In this document: positions 24,005 through 31,331 of the stretch, one piece after another | How the letters are laid out: every line of letters starts with the position of its first letter | Numbering within the stretch: position 1 is the stretch's first letter | Origin: an uncultured Oscillospiraceae bacterium | Lineage (GTDB): Bacteria; Bacillota; Clostridia; Oscillospirales; Oscillospiraceae | Assembly: GCA_934561515.1 (NCBI GenBank) | Contig: CAKTGM010000018.1 | Coordinates: forward strand, 1 to 35,713 | Reading direction: 5' to 3' | DNA length: 35,713 nucleotides | The notes under the pieces: model-generated | Told to the model about the DNA's origin: nothing | Seen by the model: only the letters and a program-made list of their open reading frames with translations | The model's database searches: none | Translations under genes and position numbers: made by a program

Positions 24005-24033
24005 TTGTAAATCATAATATACATGATTATAAT
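24005..24033 (+). promoter_or_regulatory. Promoter of asnA with an inverted repeat in the spacer
   Basis: TTGTAA (24005-24010), 17 bases, TATAAT (24028-24033). Between the hexamers lies AATCAT-7-ATGATT (about 24010-24028), an inverted repeat whose wider flanks TTGTAA and TTATAA also nearly match. This is a plausible repressor site controlling asparagine synthesis; the factor is unknown. Confidence 0.75.
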
Positions 24034-24066
24034 GGTTGTATATTATTTAATAAGGAGTGAGACCCG

Positions 24067-25074
24067 ATGAGTAAGTCCTACATCCCTCAGAACTATCACA
24101 CCCCGCTGTCCGTTTACGAAATGCAGCGCGCCATTGAATTCATCAAGAGTAATTTTCAGGTGAATCTGAGCAATGCGCTCAATCTGCGCCGGGTCTCCGC
24201 CCCGCTGTTCGTGGATGAAAATTCCGGTCTGAACGACAACCTCAACGGCGTGGAGCGTCCCGTCTCCTTTGATATCCCCGATGTCGGCGCCAACGCGCAG
24301 GTCGTGCAGTCGCTTGCCAAGTGGAAGCGCCTTGCGCTCAAGCGCTACGAGTTCAATGTCGGCAAGGGTCTCTTCACCGATATGAACGCCATCCGCCGCG
24401 ACGAGGAGGTCGACAACCTCCACTCCATCTACGTTGACCAGTGGGACTGGGAGAAGGTCATCTCCGCGGACGACCGCAGCGTTGAATACCTCAAGCGCAC
24501 CGTGCGCGACATCGTCGGCGCGATCAGCGAGACGAGCGACGCGCTGAACATCGCCTTCCCCTCCCTGCGCACCAAGCTCGGCCGCGACGTCTTCTTCATC
24601 ACCACGCAGGAGCTTGAGGACATCTACCCCTGCCTGACGCCCAAGCAGCGCGAGGACGCGATCTGCCGGGAGAAGGGCATTGTCTTCATCATGCAGATCG
24701 GCAAGGTCCTCAAGTCCGGCATCAAGCACGACGGCCGCGCGCCCGACTATGACGACTGGGAACTCAACGGCGACATTCTCTACTGGAACGACGTCCTCGG
24801 CCACGCCTTCGAGATCTCCTCGATGGGCATCCGCGTTGACCCCGAGTCGCTCGACGCGCAGCTCACGCTCGCAGGCTGCGACGACCGCCGCGCGCTTCCC
24901 TTCCACAAGATGCTGCTTGCTGGCGAGCTGCCGCTGACGATGGGCGGCGGCATCGGCCAGAGCCGGCTTTGCATGCTGCTCATCGGCACGGCGCACATCG
25001 GCGAGGTGCAGGCCTCCCTCTGGGACGCCGATACCCGCAAAATGTGCGAGGAGGCAGGCGTGCTGCTGCTGTAA
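24067..25074 (+). CDS. asnA: Aspartate-ammonia ligase (asparagine synthetase A)
   Basis: 335 residues, standard length. The class II aminoacyl-tRNA-synthetase-like fold is recognisable by the LRRVSAPLF start, RDDEELDN-type motif (RRDEEVDN), VDQWDWEKVI and the C-terminal GGGIGQSRLCMLLIG. It makes asparagine from aspartate and free ammonia with ATP. A good AAGGAG precedes the ATG. It is transcribed alone from a strong promoter and followed by a terminator. Confidence 0.98.
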   Translation: MSKSYIPQNYHTPLSVYEMQRAIEFIKSNFQVNLSNALNLRRVSAPLFVDENSGLNDNLNGVERPVSFDIPDVGANAQVVQSLAKWKRLALKRYEFNVGKGLFTDMNAIRRDEEVDNLHSIYVDQWDWEKVISADDRSVEYLKRTVRDIVGAISETSDALNIAFPSLRTKLGRDVFFITTQELEDIYPCLTPKQREDAICREKGIVFIMQIGKVLKSGIKHDGRAPDYDDWELNGDILYWNDVLGHAFEISSMGIRVDPESLDAQLTLAGCDDRRALPFHKMLLAGELPLTMGGGIGQSRLCMLLIGTAHIGEVQASLWDADTRKMCEEAGVLLL

Positions 25075-25078
25075 TTTC

Positions 25079-25118
25079 AAAAAAGAGGGGCTTTCCGTCT
25101 GGAAAGTCCCTCTTTTTT
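25079..25118. terminator. Terminator of asnA
   Basis: Arms 25079-25089 and 25108-25118, with inner arms 25091-25096 and 25101-25106 and a tetraloop, ending in TTTTTT. A-rich and T-rich feet make it bidirectional in form. Confidence 0.92.
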
Positions 25119-25303
25119 GATAATATCCGCGTCGCTTCGTGCCTCACCGCTCAAAAGAGCGGTTCGACACGCGCTTTGCGCAAAGAGTAAATTCCAACGC
25201 GCATGTCGTTGGAATTTACGATCAAGAACTATTTTGCGCCTGCGGGCGCGGAATTGGGCCGTTATGCTGAGAGGGCTCTTCCTGATGTTGGGAAGCGCTC
25301 TCT
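25119..25303. repeat. Hairpin-rich intergenic segment
   Basis: No gene is seen. The segment holds at least three dyads: CCGCTC-AAAA-GAGCGG (25148-25163), a perfect 13-bp arm pair 25187-25199 and 25207-25219, and an imperfect 13-bp stem 25270-25282 with 25291-25303 followed by a weak T-tract on the plus strand. It could be a small RNA with terminator or a dispersed palindromic repeat. Confidence 0.55.
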
Positions 25304-25306
25304 TTC

Positions 25307-25774
25307 TTATTCTGTAGATTGTCGGCGGTAAATGTCAAGGCCGTTTGCACTGCCCTTGTAGGAAAAGCCATGCCTGCGTGCAATGTGGGCGCTCACGGTT
25401 TGTTCGGGGGTGCATTCGATCACGGCGTCCTTTCCTTCCCGCCGCGCAAGCACGGTCAGAAGAGCCGTCATTTCACCTGCATAGCCCTTACGCCATGCAG
25501 ATTGTCTGAGCACCCAGCCAAGTTCCCGGCTGTGATCGTCATAGTCGTGATAGATGGCGTAACCGAGAAACTCCCCCTCCGCATTTTCCGCAGCATAGAT
25601 GAGCGGCGGATCGGAAAGTCCCGCCTGCTGTAAAAACTGCTCCGCCTGCTCGCGCGTAAAGGGCGGCTCCAGCCAGCGCATCACCTCAGCGTCCGAAAGC
25701 AGGACATACAATTCCTCCAGATCGCCGCAGCGCATCGTCCGCAGGCGGAGGCGCGCGTTTTCCGTCAGGATCAT
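25307..25774 (-). CDS. GNAT-family N-acetyltransferase
   Basis: 155 residues. The Acetyltransf_3/RimJ-like layout is visible: N-terminal RLRLRTMRCGDLEELY, LGWVLRQSAWRKGYAGEM containing the acetyl-CoA pyrophosphate loop, and AHIARRHGFSYKGS near the end. The substrate is unknown. Its start overlaps the serine acetyltransferase stop by 4 bases (ATGA), so the two are translationally coupled. Confidence 0.88.
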   Translation of the reverse strand: MILTENARLRLRTMRCGDLEELYVLLSDAEVMRWLEPPFTREQAEQFLQQAGLSDPPLIYAAENAEGEFLGYAIYHDYDDHSRELGWVLRQSAWRKGYAGEMTALLTVLARREGKDAVIECTPEQTVSAHIARRHGFSYKGSANGLDIYRRQSTE

Positions 25775-26661
25775 TCCTTGTGCCGCTTGCCGCGGAAGGT
25801 CAGCTCCGGGGTCTTGACGCTCACGATCGTGTCGGACTCGACCGAGGAGGTCAGAAACGCGTTACCGCCGACGATGACATTGTCGCCGATCTCCGTCGCG
25901 CCGCCGAGCAGCGTGGAGTTTGCGTAGAGGACGACGTTGTTGCCGACCTTCGGGTGGCGGCGGATGCCGGGATTGGTCGGCATCCCCGCGGGCGAGAGCG
26001 CGCCGAGCGTCGCGCCCTGATAGAGCTTGACATTGTCGCCGATGATGCTCGTCTCGCCCACGACCACGCCAGTGCCGTGGTCGATGAAGAAATATTCGCC
26101 GATGGTCGCGCCGGGGTTGATGTCGATACCGGTCTGCGAGTGGGCGTACTCCGACATCATGCGCGGGATCATCGCGACCTTGCGCGTATATAGCTCGTGG
26201 GCGATGCGGTAGATGAAGATGGCGAACATACCGGGATAGGAGAGCAGGACCTCCTCCATGCTGTAGGCGGCGGGGTCGCCGTCAAAGTTCGCGGCAAGGT
26301 CCTTCATCAGCATCTCCTGAATGGACGGGAGGCGCGCGACAAAGTCGCTCGCGATATCGTAGGCGCGCGCGTCGTTTTCCTCGCATTCGCTCATCGTCAG
26401 CGCGATCTGAGCCGTCAGCTTTTCGTGGATGTGCTCCATCAGAAGCGCGCTGTACTGCTCGGGCGGCAGCTTCAAAAGGTCGCGGTTGCCGTAATAGACC
26501 GGGAAGAACAGCTTCTGACAGTCGCGGATGATCTCAATGACCGTCTCGCGCGAGGGCATACGCTGCGCATCACCGTAAATGGGGATCTCCGCCCCCTGAT
26601 AATTCGCCGCCATGCGCGCCGCCGCTGCGTGGATGATCTCGTTTTTCCTTGTCTTGTCCAT
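25771..26661 (-). CDS. cysE: Serine O-acetyltransferase, EpsC type
   Basis: 296 residues. A helical N-terminal domain precedes a left-handed beta-helix of hexapeptide repeats; the signature HSQTGIDINPGATIGEYFFI and DHGTGVVVGETSIIGDNVKL carries the catalytic Asp and His residues. It makes O-acetylserine from serine and acetyl-CoA for cysteine synthesis. No cysteine synthase gene lies next to it here. ATG 26661 follows GGGAGGG by 6 bases; the five codons upstream include that ribosome site. The longer helical domain marks the EpsC-like branch found in Clostridia. Confidence 0.93.
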   Translation of the reverse strand: MDKTRKNEIIHAAAARMAANYQGAEIPIYGDAQRMPSRETVIEIIRDCQKLFFPVYYGNRDLLKLPPEQYSALLMEHIHEKLTAQIALTMSECEENDARAYDIASDFVARLPSIQEMLMKDLAANFDGDPAAYSMEEVLLSYPGMFAIFIYRIAHELYTRKVAMIPRMMSEYAHSQTGIDINPGATIGEYFFIDHGTGVVVGETSIIGDNVKLYQGATLGALSPAGMPTNPGIRRHPKVGNNVVLYANSTLLGGATEIGDNVIVGGNAFLTSSVESDTIVSVKTPELTFRGKRHKE

Positions 26662-26700
26662 GCAAATCCCTCCCAACAGATCAATTAAAAATAATAACGC

Positions 26701-26729
26701 AGTATATCAATATTTTTCCATAAAATCAA
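26701..26729 (-). promoter_or_regulatory. Promoter of cysE-GNAT
   Basis: TTGATT (26729-26724), 17 bases, TATACT (26706-26701) on the minus strand, about 33 bases before the expected leader and start codon. Confidence 0.75.
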
Positions 26730-26807
26730 GTCCCGCGTTCTGAATCCTCCGCCTTTTTGTACCGCTTCCCTCTCAGGATATGCATCTTTGCCGCTCTGTG
26801 CTCCGCC

Positions 26808-28004
26808 TCAGCGGTTCACCAGCAGCTTTTTCATGCCTCGCTCGAGGCCGTCCACGGTCAGCGGGAACATATCCACCGCCTTTTCAATGTGGAAGTAGCT
26901 CTCGCCCCAGTAGCCGCGATAGCGCGGCGGCTCCTCGGGATTGAGCCAGATGAGGTGGTCGTAGTGCGCGCGGAAGCGGTTGATCTGGTCCATGCCGGAG
27001 TAACGCACCTCGCCGCTGCGCGGGTCGTAGCGCTTTTCCATCAGCTCGTACATATCCATCAGCGCATCGCCGACCAGAATAACTTTATAATCGCTGCCGT
27101 AGTTTTGCAGGACCCAGTCGGTCGAAACGGCGTGCTCGCGCCACATACGCGGGTTCGTATAAACGCTTGAATAGATGCAGTTGTGGAAATAGTAGACGTG
27201 CAGCTCCTTGAAGTGATTGGACTGCCGCGCCGCCTGAAAGAGCATGGAGCAGAGGTGCGAGTAATATTCCATCGAGCCGCCCGAGTCCATCAGCATGAGT
27301 ACCTTGACGCTGTTGCGGCGCGGGCGCTTGTAGCGCACGGAGAGCGTACCGGCGTTGTCGCAGGTATCGCGGATGGTTCCGTCCACGTCGAACTCGGTCT
27401 TCTCCCCCATCGTCTGCGCCGAATACTGCCGCAGCAGGCGGAAGGCCATCTGGAACTGGCGGATATCGAGGACGTTGTCCTTGCGGAAGTCGCGGTATTT
27501 TCGCTCTCCCGCCACCTGAAAGGCGCGGCGGTACATACTCTGCCCGCCCACGCGGATGCCCTGCGGGCTGTGGCCGCTGTTGCCGAAGTTTGAATAGCCG
27601 CGCGTGCCGATCCAGTACGAGCCGCCGTTGTGCTCCTCGGTCTGTTCCTTGAGGCGTTCTTCGAACATTTTGAGAATCTCCTCGATGCTCTTTTCCTCGT
27701 AGCCCTGCGTTTTGAGGAAGCGGCGGAACTCCTCCAGCGCGTTTTCCGGGTGATTCAGCCATTTCAGCAGCTCCTCGGGAATGTCGCCCTCGTAGGGCAC
27801 GCCGTCGAAGTATTCAAGAAAGATCTGATCAAATTTGTCGTAATCCGCCTCGGACTTGACGAGCACCGCGCGGCAAAGCTCGTAAAAGCCCGTGAGCGAG
27901 GCGTGCTGCAAGTTCAGCATCAGCCCCTCCATGAGCGTCATCCACTCATTCAGACTGACGCGAAAGCCGTGCGCACGCAGAAGATAGAAAAATCCAGTAA
28001 ACAT
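26808..28004 (-). CDS. VWA-domain protein, CoxE-like, partner of MoxR ATPase
   Basis: 398 residues. The N-terminal part is helical and acidic, a Gly/Ser/Asn-rich stretch lies at about 125-155, and a CoxE-type VWA domain follows with the metal site D240-S-G-G-S244 in LMLMDSGGSM. CoxE and CoxD-like ATPase pairs act in metal-cluster maturation of some enzymes, but the pair is also widespread without a known client. It begins 4 bases after the MoxR stop. No terminator is evident after it; the cysE promoter follows. Confidence 0.87.
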   Translation of the reverse strand: MFTGFFYLLRAHGFRVSLNEWMTLMEGLMLNLQHASLTGFYELCRAVLVKSEADYDKFDQIFLEYFDGVPYEGDIPEELLKWLNHPENALEEFRRFLKTQGYEEKSIEEILKMFEERLKEQTEEHNGGSYWIGTRGYSNFGNSGHSPQGIRVGGQSMYRRAFQVAGERKYRDFRKDNVLDIRQFQMAFRLLRQYSAQTMGEKTEFDVDGTIRDTCDNAGTLSVRYKRPRRNSVKVLMLMDSGGSMEYYSHLCSMLFQAARQSNHFKELHVYYFHNCIYSSVYTNPRMWREHAVSTDWVLQNYGSDYKVILVGDALMDMYELMEKRYDPRSGEVRYSGMDQINRFRAHYDHLIWLNPEEPPRYRGYWGESYFHIEKAVDMFPLTVDGLERGMKKLLVNR

Positions 28005-28008
28005 GGCG

Positions 28009-28824
28009 TTATCTTCTCAACCGGCGCTGCACGGTGGAGATGTCCTTATCCTTTTTAAGCAGCACCCCGATAAACGGGATCTCCCTGACGATGCGCCCGG
28101 TGTCGACGCCCGCAAGCTCCAGCGCGCGGATCCAGTCGACAAGCTCCGAGGTCGAGGGCTTCTTCTCCACCGCGTCGATCGAGCGGAGGTAGTAGAAGGC
28201 CTGCATCGCCTGTGCAAGCAGCGTCTCGTCAATGTGGTCAAAGTGCACGCGGATGATCTTTTCCATCTGCTCCTGATCGGGGAAGTCGATATAATGGAAG
28301 ATGCAGCGGCGCAGGAAGGCGTCGGGCAGCTCCTTTTCCGCGTTCGAGGTGATGATGACGATGGGACGGTGCTTGGCGCGCACGGTCTCCTTCGTCTCGG
28401 GGATGTAGAACTCCATTTTGTCAAGCTCCCAGAGAAGGTCGTTCGGGAACTCGAGGTCGGCCTTGTCCACCTCGTCGATCAGCAGCACGACCTGCTCGTC
28501 GGCAGAGAACGCCTCGCCGAGCTTGCCAAGCTTGATGTATTTTGCAATATCGTCCACGCCGGACGCGCCGAACTGGCTGTCGTACAAGCGCTGCACCACG
28601 TCGTAGATGTACAGGCCGTCCTGCGCCTTGGTCGTGGACTTGACGCTCCAGATGATGAGCTTCTTTCCCATCGCCTCGGACACCGCCTGCGCGAGCATCG
28701 TCTTGCCCGTGCCGGGCTCGCCCTTGATGAGCAGGGGCTTTTTGAGCGCCACGGCGATGTTCACCGCGTTCATCAGCTCAGGGCTCGCAACATAATCCTT
28801 ACTGCCTTTGAAAGTATTCTCCAT
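28009..28824 (-). CDS. MoxR-family AAA+ ATPase
   Basis: 271 residues with a canonical core: Walker A GEPGTGKT at 35-42, Walker B LLIDEVD at 114-120, sensor 1 in IVITSNAEKELPDAFLRR with the arginine finger. It belongs to the MoxR branch that pairs with CoxE-type VWA proteins, the next gene. AAGGAG precedes the ATG by 9 bases. Unlike the ATPase at 2051-2908 its P-loop is normal. Confidence 0.93.
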   Translation of the reverse strand: MENTFKGSKDYVASPELMNAVNIAVALKKPLLIKGEPGTGKTMLAQAVSEAMGKKLIIWSVKSTTKAQDGLYIYDVVQRLYDSQFGASGVDDIAKYIKLGKLGEAFSADEQVVLLIDEVDKADLEFPNDLLWELDKMEFYIPETKETVRAKHRPIVIITSNAEKELPDAFLRRCIFHYIDFPDQEQMEKIIRVHFDHIDETLLAQAMQAFYYLRSIDAVEKKPSTSELVDWIRALELAGVDTGRIVREIPFIGVLLKKDKDISTVQRRLRR

Positions 28825-28860
28825 GGTTTTGCTCCTTCAAAATCAATGTGTTTCGCCCCT

Positions 28861-28889
28861 ATTGTAACGGCGCGGCGGTGGCGTGTCAA
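28861..28889 (-). promoter_or_regulatory. Promoter of the second MoxR-VWA operon
   Basis: TTGACA (28889-28884), 17 bases, TACAAT (28866-28861) on the minus strand, about 37 bases before the MoxR start. Confidence 0.82.
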
Positions 28890-28941
28890 ACCTCTTGCGC
28901 AGGTTTCGGAAAATTTTTTTCTAAAAATTTGAAATTTCCTC

Positions 28942-28970
28942 TTGCAATTTCCAAACAGCTGTGTTAGTAT
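28942..28970 (+). promoter_or_regulatory. Promoter of tRNA-Arg
   Basis: TTGCAA (28942-28947), 17 bases, TAGTAT (28965-28970), 25 bases ahead of the tRNA. Confidence 0.6.
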
Positions 28971-28995
28971 AACACCGTTGTCCGATATGAGACAC

Positions 28996-29072
28996 GCGCC
29001 GTTAGCTCAGCTGGATAGAGCGTCTGGCTACGGACCAGAAGGCCGGGGGTTCGAATCCCTCACGGCGTACCA
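28996..29072 (+). tRNA. tRNA-Arg(ACG)
   Basis: A complete 77-base cloverleaf with encoded CCA. The acceptor stem GCGCCGT pairs with ACGGCGT (one G-U), D-arm GCTC...GAGC, anticodon stem TCTGG/CCAGA with loop CTACGGA (anticodon ACG), and T-arm GGGGG-TTCGAAT-CCCTC. It is followed by a terminator and an integrase gene pointing at it, the common arrangement of an integration site. Confidence 0.96.
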
Positions 29073-29110
29073 AAAGTCCTCGAAATCGTCTGATTTCGAG
29101 GACTTTTGCT
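29072..29110 (+). terminator. Terminator of tRNA-Arg
   Basis: A perfect 16-bp stem (29072-29087 with 29092-29107) and tetraloop start at the last base of the CCA end. Confidence 0.9.
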
Positions 29111-29189
29111 TTTCATAAGTTCCGTTTTTAGGGTGTTGCTTTTTTCTGACCCAAACGCTGACCCCAACGGGAGCGGGTAGCGGAAACCG

Positions 29190-30341
29190 TCAGACGGCAC
29201 GGGAGAGGATATTGCCCATCGTCTGGGCGGCTTTGAGCTGTGCGTCGGTGGTCACATGGGCGTAGGTGTCCAGCGTAAAGCCCGCCGAGTAGTGACCCAG
29301 CATCGAGGACACCGTTTTCACATCCACGCCGTTCTGGAGTGCCATGGTTGCGAAGGTGTGGCGCAGGTCATGAAAGCGGATGCGAGGCAGTCCGGCCCGT
29401 TTCAGCACCCGCTGGAGCATGTGCAGCACGCTGTCCGGTGACATAGGGCCTCCGCTTGGCGATGGGAATACCCATTCGCTGCTACCCGTTTTTCTCCTTT
29501 GATGCATCAGAACGCTTATCGCGTCTGCCGACAGGGGCAGTGTGCGGTAGGCGTTTTTCGTTTTCAGCGGGGCTTCGACTACTTTGCCATTCTGCCGAGA
29601 GATGGCTCTCTGAATTTTCAGTGCTCCGTGCCGGAAGTCCACATCCGTCCACTTCAGCCCCAGCAGTTCCCCACGGCGTAGTCCTGTGGCGAGGTCGAGG
29701 TAGTAGAGCTCGTACACGCCGCTGTCTCTGGCCTCCTGGAAGAAGGCACCGAGTTGATCCGAGGTCAGCGTTTTCATCTCCTTGTGTTCGACTTTCGGCA
29801 GGGCGCAGCCCTGTGTCGGATTCTTCGTGACGAGGTGCTGCTCGATAGCGAGGTTGTACGCCGAGCCGATCATCTGATGGATGTTTCGCACGGTTTTCGG
29901 TGCCAAACCTTTCGGCTTTTTCTTGGCTTCAATGCGGTCAACCCGACCACCGTCCAGCAGGTGCTTGTAGAACCGCTGTAAGTCCAGAGAAGTGAGATCT
30001 GCCAGCGGGATGCCGCCGATCTGCGGCTTGATGTGATTTTTCAGAAAGCCTTGGCTGGTCTTGAACGTGGACGGTCTGAGTTTTACTTTTGCGTAGTTCT
30101 CCATCCAGACCTCCAGCCAACTCCCCACCGTGTAGGTCTTGGCCCGTCCGTAGTCGATGCCGACGTTTTCCTCGATGGCTTTCTTCAGCTTTTCCTTGAC
30201 TTCCGCTTGCGTCTTGCCAAGAACGTTCTTGATGATGGCCTTTCCGGTTTCCGGATCGTGACCGACAGTGTACCGGCCTTCCCAGCGTCCGTCCTTTCGT
30301 TTGCGGATATTGCCCTCGCCGTTTGCTCGTCTTTTTGGCAT
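29190..30341 (-). CDS. int: Tyrosine-type site-specific integrase
   Basis: 383 residues. The N-terminal arm-binding domain begins NGEGNIRKRKDGRWEGRY, the core-binding SAM-like domain spans about 50-160, and the catalytic domain carries TGLRRGELLGL (Arg), HDLRHTFAT (His-x-x-Arg), LGHYS (His) and LDTYAHV (Tyr nucleophile). All catalytic residues are intact. ATG 30341 follows AAGGGG by 9 bases; the 16 codons upstream lie in the leader. The gene faces the tRNA-Arg 118 bases away, so that tRNA is the probable attachment site of an island extending to the right. No excisionase gene is recognised next to it. Confidence 0.93.
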   Translation of the reverse strand: MPKRRANGEGNIRKRKDGRWEGRYTVGHDPETGKAIIKNVLGKTQAEVKEKLKKAIEENVGIDYGRAKTYTVGSWLEVWMENYAKVKLRPSTFKTSQGFLKNHIKPQIGGIPLADLTSLDLQRFYKHLLDGGRVDRIEAKKKPKGLAPKTVRNIHQMIGSAYNLAIEQHLVTKNPTQGCALPKVEHKEMKTLTSDQLGAFFQEARDSGVYELYYLDLATGLRRGELLGLKWTDVDFRHGALKIQRAISRQNGKVVEAPLKTKNAYRTLPLSADAISVLMHQRRKTGSSEWVFPSPSGGPMSPDSVLHMLQRVLKRAGLPRIRFHDLRHTFATMALQNGVDVKTVSSMLGHYSAGFTLDTYAHVTTDAQLKAAQTMGNILSRAV

Positions 30342-30464
30342 GGTATCAGCCCCTTTCGACAACGAACAATACCGTAACCAAGGGAACAAAGCTACCGGAA
30401 AACCGAACTGTTATCAGAAAGTTATCATTTGCCACCCCGGGGCTGTGCCGCCTTATCTTTGACT

Positions 30465-30572
30465 ATTGCGGCGCAATTTCTGCGCTGCCGGAGAGTGCTT
30501 CTTTGGTTACAGCGGTGCGATTTTCGAACGGTCAAGAAGCCCTTTCCATTGTCTACAGCGGCGCAAAATATG
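30465..30572 (+). repeat. Three imperfect direct repeats upstream of int
   Basis: The motif GCGGYGCRA followed by an A/T-rich tract recurs starting at 30468, 30512 and 30558, spaced 44 and 46 bases, each preceded by TATT or TACA. These may be arm-type integrase sites or iterons. A separate 12-base direct repeat, ATTTTCGAACGG, occurs at 30520-30531 and 30839-30850. Confidence 0.45.
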
Positions 30573-30768
30573 CACGTTTTCCTCCGAAAATCGCCGCTAT
30601 GCAGAAATCACTTTTTCGGGTGGTTGAAAAGAGCAATTTCCTCAACCGCCTGCGGAACGTCCACCTTGAAAAGTCCGCTGTTACGGGCCTTTTTCACCCC
30701 TCACGTTCACTCAAGACTGCGAAAACGTCTCTCAAGGTGCACCTTAGACTGCGGTTTCAAAACCCCGG

Positions 30769-30791
30769 AAAGCCCCGCACTGCGGGGCTTT
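30769..30791. repeat. Short GC-rich hairpin
   Basis: AAAGCCCCGC and GCGGGGCTTT enclose a 3-base loop. It could be a terminator remnant, but the following T-tract is short. Confidence 0.6.
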
Positions 30792-31143
30792 GTGGGCGGG
30801 CCGCGGGCGCTTGCGACTGCGGCCCTTTATCTTGTTATATTTTCGAACGGCCTTCGCCACTCGAAAAACTCTCCTGTAAAGTTCGGCTTTTCGCCCAAAA
30901 CTGTTTCCACAAATGCCGCCCAAAAGTTACCGTCACAACGCCGTCCCCAACCACTTCTCATCCCGATTTTCAACTTCTCGCACAAATGGCCCACGTTCAC
31001 CTTCGCGGGTAAAAATAGGTACACACACTCGCCTTCGCTCAAAAAATCGCACACAGCGGCTTACACGTCGAAACAGGGGGCCTTCCCTTCTGCGAACACA
31101 GCGCAGCTCTGCGCCGCCAGCGAAATCGCCACCGAAAGAACAA

Positions 31144-31190
31144 CCGGAGAAAACGGATGCACGCCAATGGCGTGTGTCCGTTTTCTCCGG
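31144..31190. repeat. 47-base near-perfect palindrome
   Basis: Outer arms of 14 bases (31144-31157 and 31177-31190) match perfectly; inner arms CACGCC/GGCGTG surround a 3-base centre. There is no T-run beyond, so it is not a normal terminator. Such dyads occur near transfer or replication origins and element ends; the role here is unknown. Confidence 0.7.
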
Positions 31191-31331
31191 CGTCGCGGCC
31201 CCACTGGGCTGCGCTGTCCTAATTGTCAGTCAGTTCACACTGTATATCTCGGCTTACAGATTGTGCGCAACTCTTTACCTATCTGTCGGATATTGGCGAG
31301 GTTCACATGATAACCGAAAAGCGACGTTATA

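Larger units (their letters stand above)
30342..31331. other. Gene-poor segment between integrase and cargo genes
   Basis: About 990 bases with no open frame that I can support on either strand; those present have atypical composition and no family resemblance. It contains three imperfect direct repeats near 30465-30570, a 10-bp stem at 30769-30791 and a 47-base near-palindrome at 31144-31190. It is probably the remnant of a mobile element, such as an attachment, regulatory or transfer region. Confidence 0.5.

Noticed and set aside
24043..25080. A 345-codon open frame on the minus strand over asnA
   Set aside because: It is the exact antisense of a full-length, unmistakable AsnA. No ribosome site or family resemblance.
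30827..31054. A 75-codon minus-strand frame in the gene-poor segment
   Set aside because: Its composition is less odd than its neighbours, but it has no ribosome site or known domain and is too short to support alone.
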